This document shows positions 1-8,328 of a stretch of 58,822 nucleotides of DNA, in pieces. Position 1 is the first letter of the stretch; each line of letters starts with the position of its first letter. The stretch spans positions 1-58,822 of the forward strand of contig JALWRI010000084.1 in the NCBI GenBank assembly GCA_026994225.1, written 5' to 3'. The position numbers and the translations under genes were made by a program. Under the pieces are notes generated by a model. The model saw only the letters and a list, made by a program, of their open reading frames with translations, did not search any database and had not been told where the DNA came from. The stretch comes from Gammaproteobacteria bacterium (GTDB lineage: Bacteria > Pseudomonadota > Gammaproteobacteria > GRL18).

Positions 1-1
1 A

Positions 2-52
2 TGCGTTAGTGCTTTGGGGGAACGTTACATGGGGGTGAGTGCCTATCTTTAA
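2..52 (+). CDS. Possible 3' end of a CDS that starts before the window
   Basis: Reading from base 2, an open frame of 16 codons ends at TAA (50-52). Its peptide ends ...LGERYMGVSAYL, which has ordinary protein-like composition and no rare-codon run. The frame is open to the window edge, so it could be the C-terminus of a plus-strand gene convergent with the small secreted-protein gene that follows. I could not assign a family from so few residues; a chance open frame of this length is also possible. Confidence 0.3.
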   Translation, partial: CVSALGERYMGVSAYL

Positions 53-66
53 GGAGAAGTTACTAA

Positions 67-537
67 TTATTTGTTATTTTTTAAGGCCTGTAATTGTGCT
101 TCTAATCTATTGACTCTTTCTATCAAATCCATATTTTTACTAGCTTTAAACGGGCAAGCATTATGAGATGTTTGCCATCCTGATCTTGCACGACGTATTT
201 GCCTTTTTTGACGATATTGTTGATACATAGCCTGTTGCATGGTTTTCATTTGGGCATAAAAAGCCTCATCGGCCTCATCTTGTTCTTGCATTATTTTGTT
301 ACGTTCTGCAGGTGTTTTTGCTGCCCACATTTTAGCAATGCGTTGGTGCTTTTCTTGCATATATTTAGCTCTTGCTTCACGTAAGCTATTTCGTGTAATG
401 GGTGCATTAGTAGTGCTGGTATCTGTTTTAGCTACGTTTGATGGCACAGCCGTATTCGTTGTATCAGTAGCAAAAGCATTAATACTACCTAAAGCTAATA
501 ATAAAGAAGCACAGCCTGATAATAAATAGTTATTCAT
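67..537 (-). CDS. Small secreted protein of unknown function
   Basis: Encodes 156 aa. The N-terminus has a signal peptide: a short polar start, a hydrophobic core (LLSGCASLLLALGSINAFA) and a likely cleavage after AFA near residue 23. The mature part begins with a Thr/Ser-rich stretch, followed by a highly charged, Met/Gln/Lys/Arg-rich helical region (about residues 50-120) and a short coiled-coil-like end (LIERVNRLEAQLQALKN). GAGGAA lies just before the ATG, supporting this start. Helical, charged periplasmic proteins of this size include chaperones and metal- or stress-responsive proteins, but I recognise no specific family. It is divergent from phhB and probably monocistronic. Confidence 0.7.
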   Translation of the reverse strand: MNNYLLSGCASLLLALGSINAFATDTTNTAVPSNVAKTDTSTTNAPITRNSLREARAKYMQEKHQRIAKMWAAKTPAERNKIMQEQDEADEAFYAQMKTMQQAMYQQYRQKRQIRRARSGWQTSHNACPFKASKNMDLIERVNRLEAQLQALKNNK

Positions 538-594
538 AATTTCCTCATAGTATTAGAGTATATTTTAGTAAAAGATAAATCTATGTAAATAATC

Positions 595-623
595 TTGGAT
601 ACCTGATACAAGTGATTTACAAT
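595..623 (+). promoter_or_regulatory. Candidate sigma70 promoter of phhB
   Basis: TTGGAT (595-600) and TACAAT (618-623) are separated by exactly 17 bases, about 70 bases before the phhB ATG. A short hairpin (CCAAG/CTTGG, 641-654) lies in the leader. The -10 box matches five of six consensus bases and the -35 box three of six. Confidence 0.45.
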
Positions 624-695
624 GATAAGCAAAGTCTAAACCAAGCCTGCTTGGGTAACAAGCCTAAAGTAAAAAATAATTGAGGAAGTATATCT

Positions 696-1034
696 ATGGA
701 AGAATTAAATACTCTGCATTGTGAAGCGTGTCGTGCTGATGCACCAAAAGTATCGGATGAAGAATTAAAAACATTATTAGCAAAAATTCCTGATTGGATA
801 CCACAAGTGCGTGATAATATCATGCAGTTAGAACGGGAATATAGCTTTAAAAATTTTGTAGAGGCACTGGCTTTTACTAATAAAATTGCAGAGTTGGCAG
901 AAAGTGAGGGGCATCATCCTGTATTATTAACAGAGTGGGGGAAAGTGACGGTAACATGGTGGACACATAAAATTAAAGGTTTACATCGTAATGATTTTAT
1001 TATGGCAGCAAAAACAGATAGTTACTATAACTGA
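696..1034 (+). CDS. phhB: Pterin-4a-carbinolamine dehydratase
   Basis: Encodes 112 aa, the normal length of the PCD/DCoH family. The enzyme dehydrates 4a-hydroxytetrahydropterin, recycling the cofactor of aromatic amino acid hydroxylases; in bacteria lacking phenylalanine hydroxylase it may serve other pterin roles. The family's active-site His pair is visible in EGHHPVLL, followed by the conserved [18 protein letters not shown] block. GAGGAAG sits 8 bases upstream of the ATG. No phenylalanine hydroxylase gene is next to it; the neighbours are unrelated and convergent. Identification is strong; physiological role is inferred only from the family. Confidence 0.93.
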   Translation: MEELNTLHCEACRADAPKVSDEELKTLLAKIPDWIPQVRDNIMQLEREYSFKNFVEALAFTNKIAELAESEGHHPVLLTEWGKVTVTWWTHKIKGLHRNDFIMAAKTDSYYN

Positions 1035-1054
1035 TGGAATAAAAGCTGGGAATG

Positions 1055-1089
1055 CCCTTTTGCTAATTAGCATAGTCATAGCAAAAGGG
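1055..1089. terminator. Bidirectional intrinsic terminator
   Basis: Perfect 11-bp inverted repeat (CCCTTTTGCTA / TAGCAAAAGGG) with a 13-base loop, in the 63-base gap between the convergent ends of phhB and the unknown 238-aa gene. A short T run follows on the plus strand. It probably ends transcription from both sides. Confidence 0.7.
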
Positions 1090-1097
1090 TTTGTTAC

Positions 1098-1814
1098 TCA
1101 CTCTGGTAGATTGTTACGGATTAGATCCCGATCAAACCACCATTCATCTTTTTTGACCATCACATTAATAACAGTGGCAAGACGAGGTAAAAAGATATCT
1201 GGATTATTGAGTTCCAGGCGTTCTATCCATGCATTTAATTCCTCTTGACTTTTTACTTTACTATGATCTTTAGCAACATTTGCCAGAATATTTTGGGTAA
1301 GAAAGGTTAAACTATTATGCGCCTCTCCTTCACTACGTTGATCTGCAATATAATGTGCAGTAATAGCAGCAACGGCTGCGCCATCTGCATCAGGTGGCGT
1401 TTCATCAATAATATATTGCAACATGGCAACGGTTGTTTCAGGAGCGATAGGAAAGGTAATACCCAACCATACTCCATGCCCTAATGCTACGATAGACGCA
1501 GGACGGCTCGTTTGGTATAGAATATTACAGGCTTCTACAGCATGTTGCCAATCTTTTAAGTCAAAAAAAATATCAAAGGCTTGCCGTCCTTGTTTCCAGG
1601 CATCATCATATTGATTTAATCCGAGTAGTGCATCGGCCATTTCCAATAAAAGTGTGCCTCGCAATGTTGGTGAAGCATCTTTAGGTAAAGATTGATATTG
1701 TTGTTGGTATTTTTCTAATTGTTGAATTAAAAATTTTCGGGATTCTTTTGCTGTGCTGGCATCAATGTTGATATCAGATGCGTTGGGAGTAGCGATATTA
1801 TCACTCATAGACAA
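1098..1814 (-). CDS. Conserved protein of unknown function, WWFDRD C-terminus
   Basis: Encodes 238 aa, cytosolic, with no signal or membrane segment. After a variable N-terminus (1-25) it is mostly helical, with a TPR-like stretch (about 50-105; MADALLGLNQYDDAWKQGRQ and WQHAVEACNILYQTSRPAS). Next comes a distinctive segment, GHGVWLGITFPI, then DETPPDADGAAVAAITAHYI, and the protein ends NPDIFLPRLATVINVM-WWFDRD. These blocks look like a conserved family I have seen only as hypothetical proteins; I cannot name its function. It is the last gene of a three-gene operon and its start overlaps the end of the preceding gene by 10 bases, implying translational coupling. Composition is normal for the window. 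Confidence 0.8.
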   Translation of the reverse strand: MSMSDNIATPNASDINIDASTAKESRKFLIQQLEKYQQQYQSLPKDASPTLRGTLLLEMADALLGLNQYDDAWKQGRQAFDIFFDLKDWQHAVEACNILYQTSRPASIVALGHGVWLGITFPIAPETTVAMLQYIIDETPPDADGAAVAAITAHYIADQRSEGEAHNSLTFLTQNILANVAKDHSKVKSQEELNAWIERLELNNPDIFLPRLATVINVMVKKDEWWFDRDLIRNNLPE

Positions 1815-2500
1815 TTTCCATCAGTTATTTGTTCGGTTTGAAGTAGTGCTATTTGTTGTTGCATAGATGTAAGGATGTATCGTGCATTAGACAAGTCGAT
1901 GGCTGCATTTTCTTTATCTTGTAGTAATATTTGGGTTTGCGTTTGTAGCTCAATAAGTTGTTCTAAAGTAAATAAGGGTAAAATATCCTTCATGCTGGCA
2001 CAGCTTTCATTTAATAAACAAGGTAATAATTGATTTTCAGCAATAGGGCTTTGTGGATGTAATAAATCAGCAATAAAGCGATTTTCTAATAGGTAAAAAT
2101 GTTGTTGTCGGGCTAATTCTTCATGCTCCAACGTGTGTAATGCGGTATTATCATCGTGTGCAGCCTGACGTATGCTGTGATTGACTATTTCAATCAATTT
2201 TTTTAATGCATCTTTATAAGGGGTATTTTTACCCGCTAAACAGACACATTCTGCGTAACTTTTTTCTAAATCTTCTTTTAAAGCGAGTACCACTTCACTT
2301 TTTTCATTTCCTTGTAATTGTGTTGCTTTTTCTAATAGTGTTTGTAATGTTTTAATATAATCTTGGCGTATTTTATCATCTTGTTTTTTTGCTTTTTGTA
2401 CTTGTTCCTGACTAATGCTGCCAGAAAATAAAGGGGTACGGTATAAACGTTGTAGATGTCCTTCATAAAGACCTGGTAATGAACTAAATATAAGTGGCAT
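1805..2500 (-). CDS. Coiled-coil protein of unknown function
   Basis: Encodes 231 aa, soluble, rich in Gln/Leu/Glu/Lys and predicted to be almost entirely helical. A basic, helical N-terminal half (KKQDDKIRQDYIKTLQTLLEKATQLQ) is followed by a central AAHDDNTALHTLEHEELARQ region with several His residues and a C-terminal coiled coil (LIELQTQTQILLQDKENAAI...). AAGGA lies 6-7 bases before the ATG. It is 25 bases downstream of the pseudo-receiver gene and overlaps the next gene, so all three are likely made together. I recognise no family; a scaffold or adaptor between the other two is possible but is inference. Confidence 0.75.
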   Translation of the reverse strand: MPLIFSSLPGLYEGHLQRLYRTPLFSGSISQEQVQKAKKQDDKIRQDYIKTLQTLLEKATQLQGNEKSEVVLALKEDLEKSYAECVCLAGKNTPYKDALKKLIEIVNHSIRQAAHDDNTALHTLEHEELARQQHFYLLENRFIADLLHPQSPIAENQLLPCLLNESCASMKDILPLFTLEQLIELQTQTQILLQDKENAAIDLSNARYILTSMQQQIALLQTEQITDGNCL

Positions 2501-2525
2501 AAATAATCCTTGTTATGGATGATAA

Positions 2526-2888
2526 TCAGGGTAGGGCATTAGCTAATGCATTAGTATCAATGGGGAAGGTAAAAGTAGCATATAAAGGAAAACGTTGGCT
2601 AAAGCGTTGAAACTGTGTGTGGTATTCTTTTTCATAAAAGATAATAAGGCGAGTATGAGGTTTTTTCTGAATGACGGACATAAGAGTTTCCAGGCTACTG
2701 GTTCTATCTCGAAAGTCTGATTGAAAGTTAAATTCTGCAACAATGATATCAGGGGTATTTTTTTTCAAATAACTTAAAGCCTTACGTAATGTCCTATGGG
2801 TTATTACCGCATAACCGGCTTGCTGATAAAGAGGGCTAAAGTCAGGATAGCCCCCAATTTCTACTAATGCTAATAAAGTTTTTTGCAT
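2526..2888 (-). CDS. Degenerate response-regulator receiver-like protein
   Basis: Encodes 120 aa, about one receiver domain. The alternating hydrophobic/helical pattern fits a receiver fold: an N-terminal strand (LLALVEIGG), a helix, AVITHRTLRKALSYLKKNTPDIIVAEF, and then a strand RLIIFYEKEY. The usual acidic pair after the first strand is missing, and the phospho-acceptor position (PDIIVAEFN) has Glu instead of Asp, so it may not be phosphorylated or may mimic the phosphorylated state. It is the first gene of the operon with the two conserved unknowns downstream. The fold assignment is by pattern only. Confidence 0.6.
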   Translation of the reverse strand: MQKTLLALVEIGGYPDFSPLYQQAGYAVITHRTLRKALSYLKKNTPDIIVAEFNFQSDFRDRTSSLETLMSVIQKKPHTRLIIFYEKEYHTQFQRFSQRFPLYATFTFPIDTNALANALP

Positions 2889-3032
2889 ACAGTACGATAC
2901 TCAATATAAATAGGGAAATTAAGAGATAAATTGTAACATTATTTTGAAGTGTTAGAAGAGGGTGAAATTTAATATTAGGCTATTTACATAAATCTATTAA
3001 GAAATTTGTGGATAAAAAAGTGCTTAATAGTT

Positions 3033-3061
3033 CTGAAATGGAAAAATAATAGTGCTAGAAT
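3033..3061 (+). promoter_or_regulatory. Candidate extended -10 promoter for the M16 protease gene
   Basis: An extended -10 element, TG-C-TAGAAT (-10 hexamer 3056-3061), lies about 90 bases before the M16 ATG, with a weak -35 (CTGAAA, 3033-3038) at 17-base spacing. The 263-base gap from 2889 to 3151 is otherwise AT-rich with no other feature I can support. Confidence 0.4.
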
Positions 3062-3151
3062 AGGCGCTATTTAATCTGTGTGAGATAAGTCTGATTTATT
3101 TGCTAAAGAGAGCTTATTTCCTTTTTTTCACTAGGACAAGTAGCGTAATTT

Positions 3152-6070
3152 ATGGCACAACAAATACATCCTGCGTTTACATTATTACAATCTACACCTA
3201 TTCATTCATTGAATATGGTGATTGAAGAATATCAACATAAGAAAACTTTGGCAAAGCATTTTCATTTAGCGACAGACAATAATGAAAATGTTTTTTTAGT
3301 GGGGTTGCGTACCTTGCCTATGGATTCTACTGGTGTAGCACATATTTTAGAACACACGGTATTGTGTGGTAGTGAACGTTATCCAGTGCGTGATCCCTTT
3401 TTTATGATGTTACGCCGGTCTTTACAAACCTTTATGAATGCCTTTACTAGCAGCGATTGGACAGCATATCCTTTTGCTAGTCAAAATAGAAAAGACTTTA
3501 GTAATTTATTAGATGTATATTTAGATGCGGTATTTTTTTCCCGTTTAGATGAATTGGATTTTTTACAAGAAGGGCATCGTATCGAATTTTCTGAAAAGGA
3601 TAATCCTGATTCTGAATTGGTATATAAAGGTGTGGTATACAATGAAATGAAAGGTGCTATGAGCTCTCCAAGCAGTGTTTTATGGCAGACATTAACAAAA
3701 TATTTATACCCCAATACGACCTATCACTATAATAGTGGCGGTGAGCCTGAACATATTCCTGATCTTGATTATAGTCAGCTAAAAGACTTTTATCAAAAAC
3801 ATTATCATCCTAGTAATGCCGTATTTATGACGTTTGGGGATATTCCAGCGATAGAACATCATCATGTATTTGAAGAAAAAGTGTTGTCCCGTTTTGAGCG
3901 ATCTGTGTATAAGATAGAAGGAAAAGATGAAAAACGTTATTTTGCACCGTTGAAAGTGGAAGAAAGTTACGCAAGCTCGGATGCAGATCAAAATAAAGCG
4001 CATATTGTTCTGGCATGGTTATTAACAGAAAGCCGTTCTTTGGATGAGTTAATGAAAATGCACTTGCTTTCTAGTGTGTTATTGGATAATAGTGCATCGC
4101 CTTTGCGGCAGGCTTTGGAAAGCAGTGAGTTAGGCAGTGCGCCTTCACCATTATGTGGTTTAGAAGATGCTAATCGTGAAATGGCGTTTGTGTGTGGATT
4201 AGAAGGTAGTAATGCAGACAACGCAGAGGCAGTTGAAGCCTTGATTATAGAGGTATTGCAGGATGTGGCAAAAAATGGTGTTGCCTTAGAACATTTAGAA
4301 GCGGTGTTACATAATTTGGAATTAAATCAACGGGAAATTGGTGGTGATTCCTATCCTTATGGATTACAACTGATGTTGGAAGGGCTTTCAGCCGTTATTC
4401 ATAATGGTGATTTTAGTGCAGTATTAAATATTGATACAGTATTAGAAAAATTGCGTAAAGATATTCGTAATCCAGTATTTATTAAAGATTTAGTAAAAAC
4501 TTATTTATTAGATAATGTGCATCAAGTGCGTCTTTGTTTGCGTCCAGATAATCACTTGCAACAAAGAAAAGAACAGTATATTACACAGCATCTAGCCGCT
4601 TTAAAAGCAACCTTGCAAGAGCAAGAGAAGCAGGAAATTATACGCTTGGCCAATGCATTACAACAGCGTCAAGAAGAACAAGACGATATGAGTGTATTAC
4701 CAAAAGTGAGCCTTGAGGATGTACCCTCGAATATACATGTACCTGAAGGGATAAAAGATAAGTTATCTACTATGCCATTAACGTGTTATCAACAAGGTAC
4801 AAATGGTTTGCTATATCAACAAGTTGTAATTGATATGCCGCAATTATCCACAGAGTTACAACAGCTCTTGCCGTATTATACTGCCTGTTTAACTGAGCTA
4901 GGTTGTGGAGATAAAGATTATCTACAAGTACAACAGTGGCAAGCGGCAATTAGTGGTGGGATTAATGCCTACACGTCTTTTCGGGGTAGTATTGATGATG
5001 AACAAAAAAATAAAGGCTATTTTGTGTTATCAAGCAGTGCCTTGGTTCGTAATTCGGCACAGATGAATAGTTTAATGCAAGCAACTTTGGAAAAAGTCCG
5101 TTTTGATGAAAAAAAACGTATCCAGGAAATTATTGCTCAAAAACGTGCAAGGAAGGAACGCAGCATTACAGGTAGTGGGCATATCTTAGCGATGTCTGCG
5201 GCAACGAGTAAAATGAGTCCTGTGGCAATGCTATCTAATCAATTAAGTGGTTTACAAGGGATAGCCTCTATTAAACAACTTGATGAAAGATTATCTAATA
5301 GTGATGATGCGTTGGATATTTTAGCAGAGCAGTTTCAGACTATCCATCAAGCGATCTTGTCTGCACCACGGCAATTATTACTTATTGGTGAAAAAGCACA
5401 ACAAGCGCAATATATTGAAGATATGCGTACTGTGTGGAAAGTAGTGCCAACAACTGATAACTTTACTCCTCTCTTACTTCCAACAATTCGTGAACGAGTA
5501 CAGCAAATATGGACAACAGATACTCAGGTTAATTTTATAAGTAAAGCCTACCCTACTGTACCAGTAGAACATCCTGATGCTGCTGCATTAACCGTCTTAG
5601 GGGGCTTTTTACGCAATGGTTTCTTGCACAGAGTAATTCGTGAGCAAGGGGGAGCGTATGGTGGGGGAGCGAGTCAAGATTCTAATATTGCTGCATTCCG
5701 TTTTTTTTCATATCGTGATCCCCGTTATCAAGATACATTACAAGATTTTGATCATGCGATAGATTGGTTATTGAGTGAGAAACATAGCTACCAAGCTTTA
5801 GAAGAAGCAATTTTAGGGGTTATTAGTGCTTTGGATAAACCAGGTTCTCCTGCAGGAGAAGCAAAACAAGCCTTTCATAATGCCTTGTATCAAAGAGATG
5901 CTGCACAACGGAAACGGTTTCGTCAAGGTATTTTGCAAGTGAGTATTGAAGATTTACAACGGGTAGGTAAGGATTATTTTTCATCGGAAAAAGCCAGTAT
6001 TGCGATTATTAGTAATACCTCTACAATAGAACAATATGGTGATTTAGGATTACAACATTTTGCATTATAA
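3152..6070 (+). CDS. M16C (PreP/Cym1-type) zinc metalloprotease
   Basis: Encodes 972 aa, the usual length of presequence-protease-like M16C enzymes, which enclose and degrade unfolded peptides. The inverted zinc motif HxxEH is at H64-E67-H68 (AHILEHTVLCGS), and the distal zinc ligand is in the NEMKGAM block (E165). Two homologous halves are joined by a helical linker (about 480-540). The C-terminal half keeps the REQGGAYGGGA substrate-binding loop (about 830-840) but lacks the zinc motif, as expected. No signal peptide is seen, so a cytosolic role is likely. It stands alone, with about 200 bases before the next gene. Annotation as a PreP-like peptidase is firm; its natural substrates are unknown. 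Confidence 0.93.
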   Translation: MAQQIHPAFTLLQSTPIHSLNMVIEEYQHKKTLAKHFHLATDNNENVFLVGLRTLPMDSTGVAHILEHTVLCGSERYPVRDPFFMMLRRSLQTFMNAFTSSDWTAYPFASQNRKDFSNLLDVYLDAVFFSRLDELDFLQEGHRIEFSEKDNPDSELVYKGVVYNEMKGAMSSPSSVLWQTLTKYLYPNTTYHYNSGGEPEHIPDLDYSQLKDFYQKHYHPSNAVFMTFGDIPAIEHHHVFEEKVLSRFERSVYKIEGKDEKRYFAPLKVEESYASSDADQNKAHIVLAWLLTESRSLDELMKMHLLSSVLLDNSASPLRQALESSELGSAPSPLCGLEDANREMAFVCGLEGSNADNAEAVEALIIEVLQDVAKNGVALEHLEAVLHNLELNQREIGGDSYPYGLQLMLEGLSAVIHNGDFSAVLNIDTVLEKLRKDIRNPVFIKDLVKTYLLDNVHQVRLCLRPDNHLQQRKEQYITQHLAALKATLQEQEKQEIIRLANALQQRQEEQDDMSVLPKVSLEDVPSNIHVPEGIKDKLSTMPLTCYQQGTNGLLYQQVVIDMPQLSTELQQLLPYYTACLTELGCGDKDYLQVQQWQAAISGGINAYTSFRGSIDDEQKNKGYFVLSSSALVRNSAQMNSLMQATLEKVRFDEKKRIQEIIAQKRARKERSITGSGHILAMSAATSKMSPVAMLSNQLSGLQGIASIKQLDERLSNSDDALDILAEQFQTIHQAILSAPRQLLLIGEKAQQAQYIEDMRTVWKVVPTTDNFTPLLLPTIRERVQQIWTTDTQVNFISKAYPTVPVEHPDAAALTVLGGFLRNGFLHRVIREQGGAYGGGASQDSNIAAFRFFSYRDPRYQDTLQDFDHAIDWLLSEKHSYQALEEAILGVISALDKPGSPAGEAKQAFHNALYQRDAAQRKRFRQGILQVSIEDLQRVGKDYFSSEKASIAIISNTSTIEQYGDLGLQHFAL

Positions 6071-6117
6071 GGCGATAATAAATAGCTTAAAATAGTGATA
6101 ACAGATACTTCAGTATT

Positions 6118-6145
6118 CAATACAATTACTACAAAATTTGTATTG
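6118..6145 (+). terminator. Weak hairpin after the M16 gene
   Basis: CAATACAA / TTGTATTG form an 8-bp stem with a 12-base loop, 48 bases after the M16 stop. It has no T run, so it may be only an mRNA-end stabiliser or chance. Confidence 0.25.
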
Positions 6146-6270
6146 GATTACCAACCTTTCGATTTAAAGGCTAGAAATAGAGGAATAATGTCAACGGCAG
6201 TTTCTAATATAGAGCTAGCTGAGATCATTTTATAAAAGCAGGTAATCTATGATGGGAGTAAATAATAGTT

Positions 6271-8328
6271 ATGATATATCAGTATGATACTTATAAACTC
6301 CTTTTTGATAGTTCAGATGATGCAATGCTAATTATTGATGGAGAGAAGTTCGTCGATTGTAATCAAGCAGCCTTAGATATGCTAGGTTATGCGAGCAAAG
6401 AGGAATTATTTTTAGTACATCCATCACAATTATCACCTGAATATCAACCAGATGGATATGCTTCATTTGAAAGAGCGAATGAAATGATTGCGATGGCTAA
6501 AAAAAAAGGTAACCATCGTTTTGAATGGGTACATACTCGTGCTAATGGGGAAAAAATTTTTGTAGAAGTATTGTTAACGGCTGTGTTGGAAGAGAAGTCT
6601 AATCATACTTTGATATACGTGGTCTGGCGTGATATAACAAAAAGAAAGGAAATGGAAGAAGAATTACAATTGTATGCGTGTGTGTTTCAACATAGTGTCA
6701 GTGCGATGCTGATAACTAATAAAAATAATCGTATTCTGGCTGTTAATGCTGCATTGTGTCATTTAACGGGGTATACAAAAGAAGAATTAATAGGAAAAAA
6801 TCCAAATTTTTTATCCTCTCATAAAATGTCAAATGAAATATATCAGGAGATGTGGAGAAGTCTAAAAGAAAAAGGGTATTGGCAAGGGGAATTATTGGAT
6901 AAGCGTAAAGATGGAACGGTATATCCTAAACTATTATCTATTACCGTTATTCGGGATATAAACGATAATATACAGCATTATATCGGTACCTTTGTGGATA
7001 TTTCCGAACAAAAGGAAATAGAGGATAAAGTGCGTTATCTTGCTCATCATGATGCATTAACAGGTTTGTGCAACCGTTTTAGTTTAGAAGAACGTTTTAA
7101 TCAAGCTATATTAGTAGCAGGACAAGTACAGCATTTATTAGCGGTTTTTTTTATTGATATGGATCGATTTAAAAATATTAATGATACGTTAGGGCATCAA
7201 GCAGGGGATAGTGTATTAATTCAAGTATCAGAGAGAATACAAATAGCATGTAGACGAGAAAGTGATATTACTGCTCGTATTGGAGGGGATGAATTTATTA
7301 TTGTTATTAATGAAATAGAAAATGTAACAGCCGCTGCTTTAATTGCAAGAGCAATGCTGTTTATACTTGGTCAGGTTTATACTTTTGAGGGCAAGGAAAT
7401 GTATTCTACTCCTAGCATAGGAGTGAGTATTTATCCTAATGATGGCAATGATGTAGAAACATTATTACGTCATGCCGATACAGCAATGTATTATGCTAAA
7501 TCTCAAGGAAGAAATAATTATCAATTCTTTACGCAAGGAATGAATGATGAAGTAGAAGAAAGCATTTTATTAGAACATGATTTGCGTGATGCGATAAATA
7601 AGCAACAATTAGAAGTATATTATCAACCTTTAATATCTATGGTAGAAAATAAGGTGATTGCGGTAGAAGCATTACTACGCTGGAAACATCCTGTTCAGGG
7701 ATTTATTTTTCCAAATAAATTTATTAAAATTGCAGAAGAAAGTCAACAAATACTGGTTATTGGTGAATGGGTACTAGAACAGGTCTGTATGCAATTAGAT
7801 AAGTGGTGCACGCAAGGTATCACAGATATTTATGTAGCCATTAATATCTCGGTACAACAATTACAATCAAGTAATTTTATTGAGGTGATAAAAAAATATT
7901 TACAACAATATCATTTAAAATCGGAGCAATTAGAACTAGAAATTACCGAGTCAGTGGCGATGAAAGATCCGCATCATGTAACAAAACAATTAAATCTTTT
8001 ACAGGATATTGGTGTGGGATTAGCAATAGATGATTTTGGCACGGGATATTCTTCTTTAGCCTATTTGAAAATGTTTCCCATTCATACTTTAAAATTAGAT
8101 CGGATGTTTGTAAAAAATATTGAAATAGATGAAGATGATCGGGCTATTTGTGCAGCAAGTATTTCTCTGGCGCATGATTTAGGTTTAAAAGTGGTTGCTG
8201 AAGGTGTGGAAACACAGGCACAACATGTTTTTTTAGAACAGCATCAGTGTGATATATTACAAGGATACCTTTTTAGTAAACCCTTACCAGCCAAAAAGAT
8301 CACAAGTTATTTAATGCTCGGTAGCTAG
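6271..8328 (+). CDS. PAS-PAS-GGDEF-EAL cyclic-di-GMP regulator
   Basis: Encodes 685 aa with no membrane segment. Two PAS domains (about 1-125 and 130-250) precede a diguanylate cyclase domain with intact GGDEF (338-342) and an RESD inhibitory I-site five residues before it, then an EAL domain (about 425-680). The EAL domain keeps EALLRW (from 466), NIS, LEITES, DDFGTGYSSL, LKLD and AEGVET, the metal and catalytic set of active phosphodiesterases. Both activities could therefore be functional, with the PAS domains choosing between them. The start follows a GGGAG about 12 bases upstream; two tiny ORFs precede it. Its stop end overlaps the convergent hpnE end by 18 bases. Confidence 0.93.
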   Translation: MIYQYDTYKLLFDSSDDAMLIIDGEKFVDCNQAALDMLGYASKEELFLVHPSQLSPEYQPDGYASFERANEMIAMAKKKGNHRFEWVHTRANGEKIFVEVLLTAVLEEKSNHTLIYVVWRDITKRKEMEEELQLYACVFQHSVSAMLITNKNNRILAVNAALCHLTGYTKEELIGKNPNFLSSHKMSNEIYQEMWRSLKEKGYWQGELLDKRKDGTVYPKLLSITVIRDINDNIQHYIGTFVDISEQKEIEDKVRYLAHHDALTGLCNRFSLEERFNQAILVAGQVQHLLAVFFIDMDRFKNINDTLGHQAGDSVLIQVSERIQIACRRESDITARIGGDEFIIVINEIENVTAAALIARAMLFILGQVYTFEGKEMYSTPSIGVSIYPNDGNDVETLLRHADTAMYYAKSQGRNNYQFFTQGMNDEVEESILLEHDLRDAINKQQLEVYYQPLISMVENKVIAVEALLRWKHPVQGFIFPNKFIKIAEESQQILVIGEWVLEQVCMQLDKWCTQGITDIYVAINISVQQLQSSNFIEVIKKYLQQYHLKSEQLELEITESVAMKDPHHVTKQLNLLQDIGVGLAIDDFGTGYSSLAYLKMFPIHTLKLDRMFVKNIEIDEDDRAICAASISLAHDLGLKVVAEGVETQAQHVFLEQHQCDILQGYLFSKPLPAKKITSYLMLGS

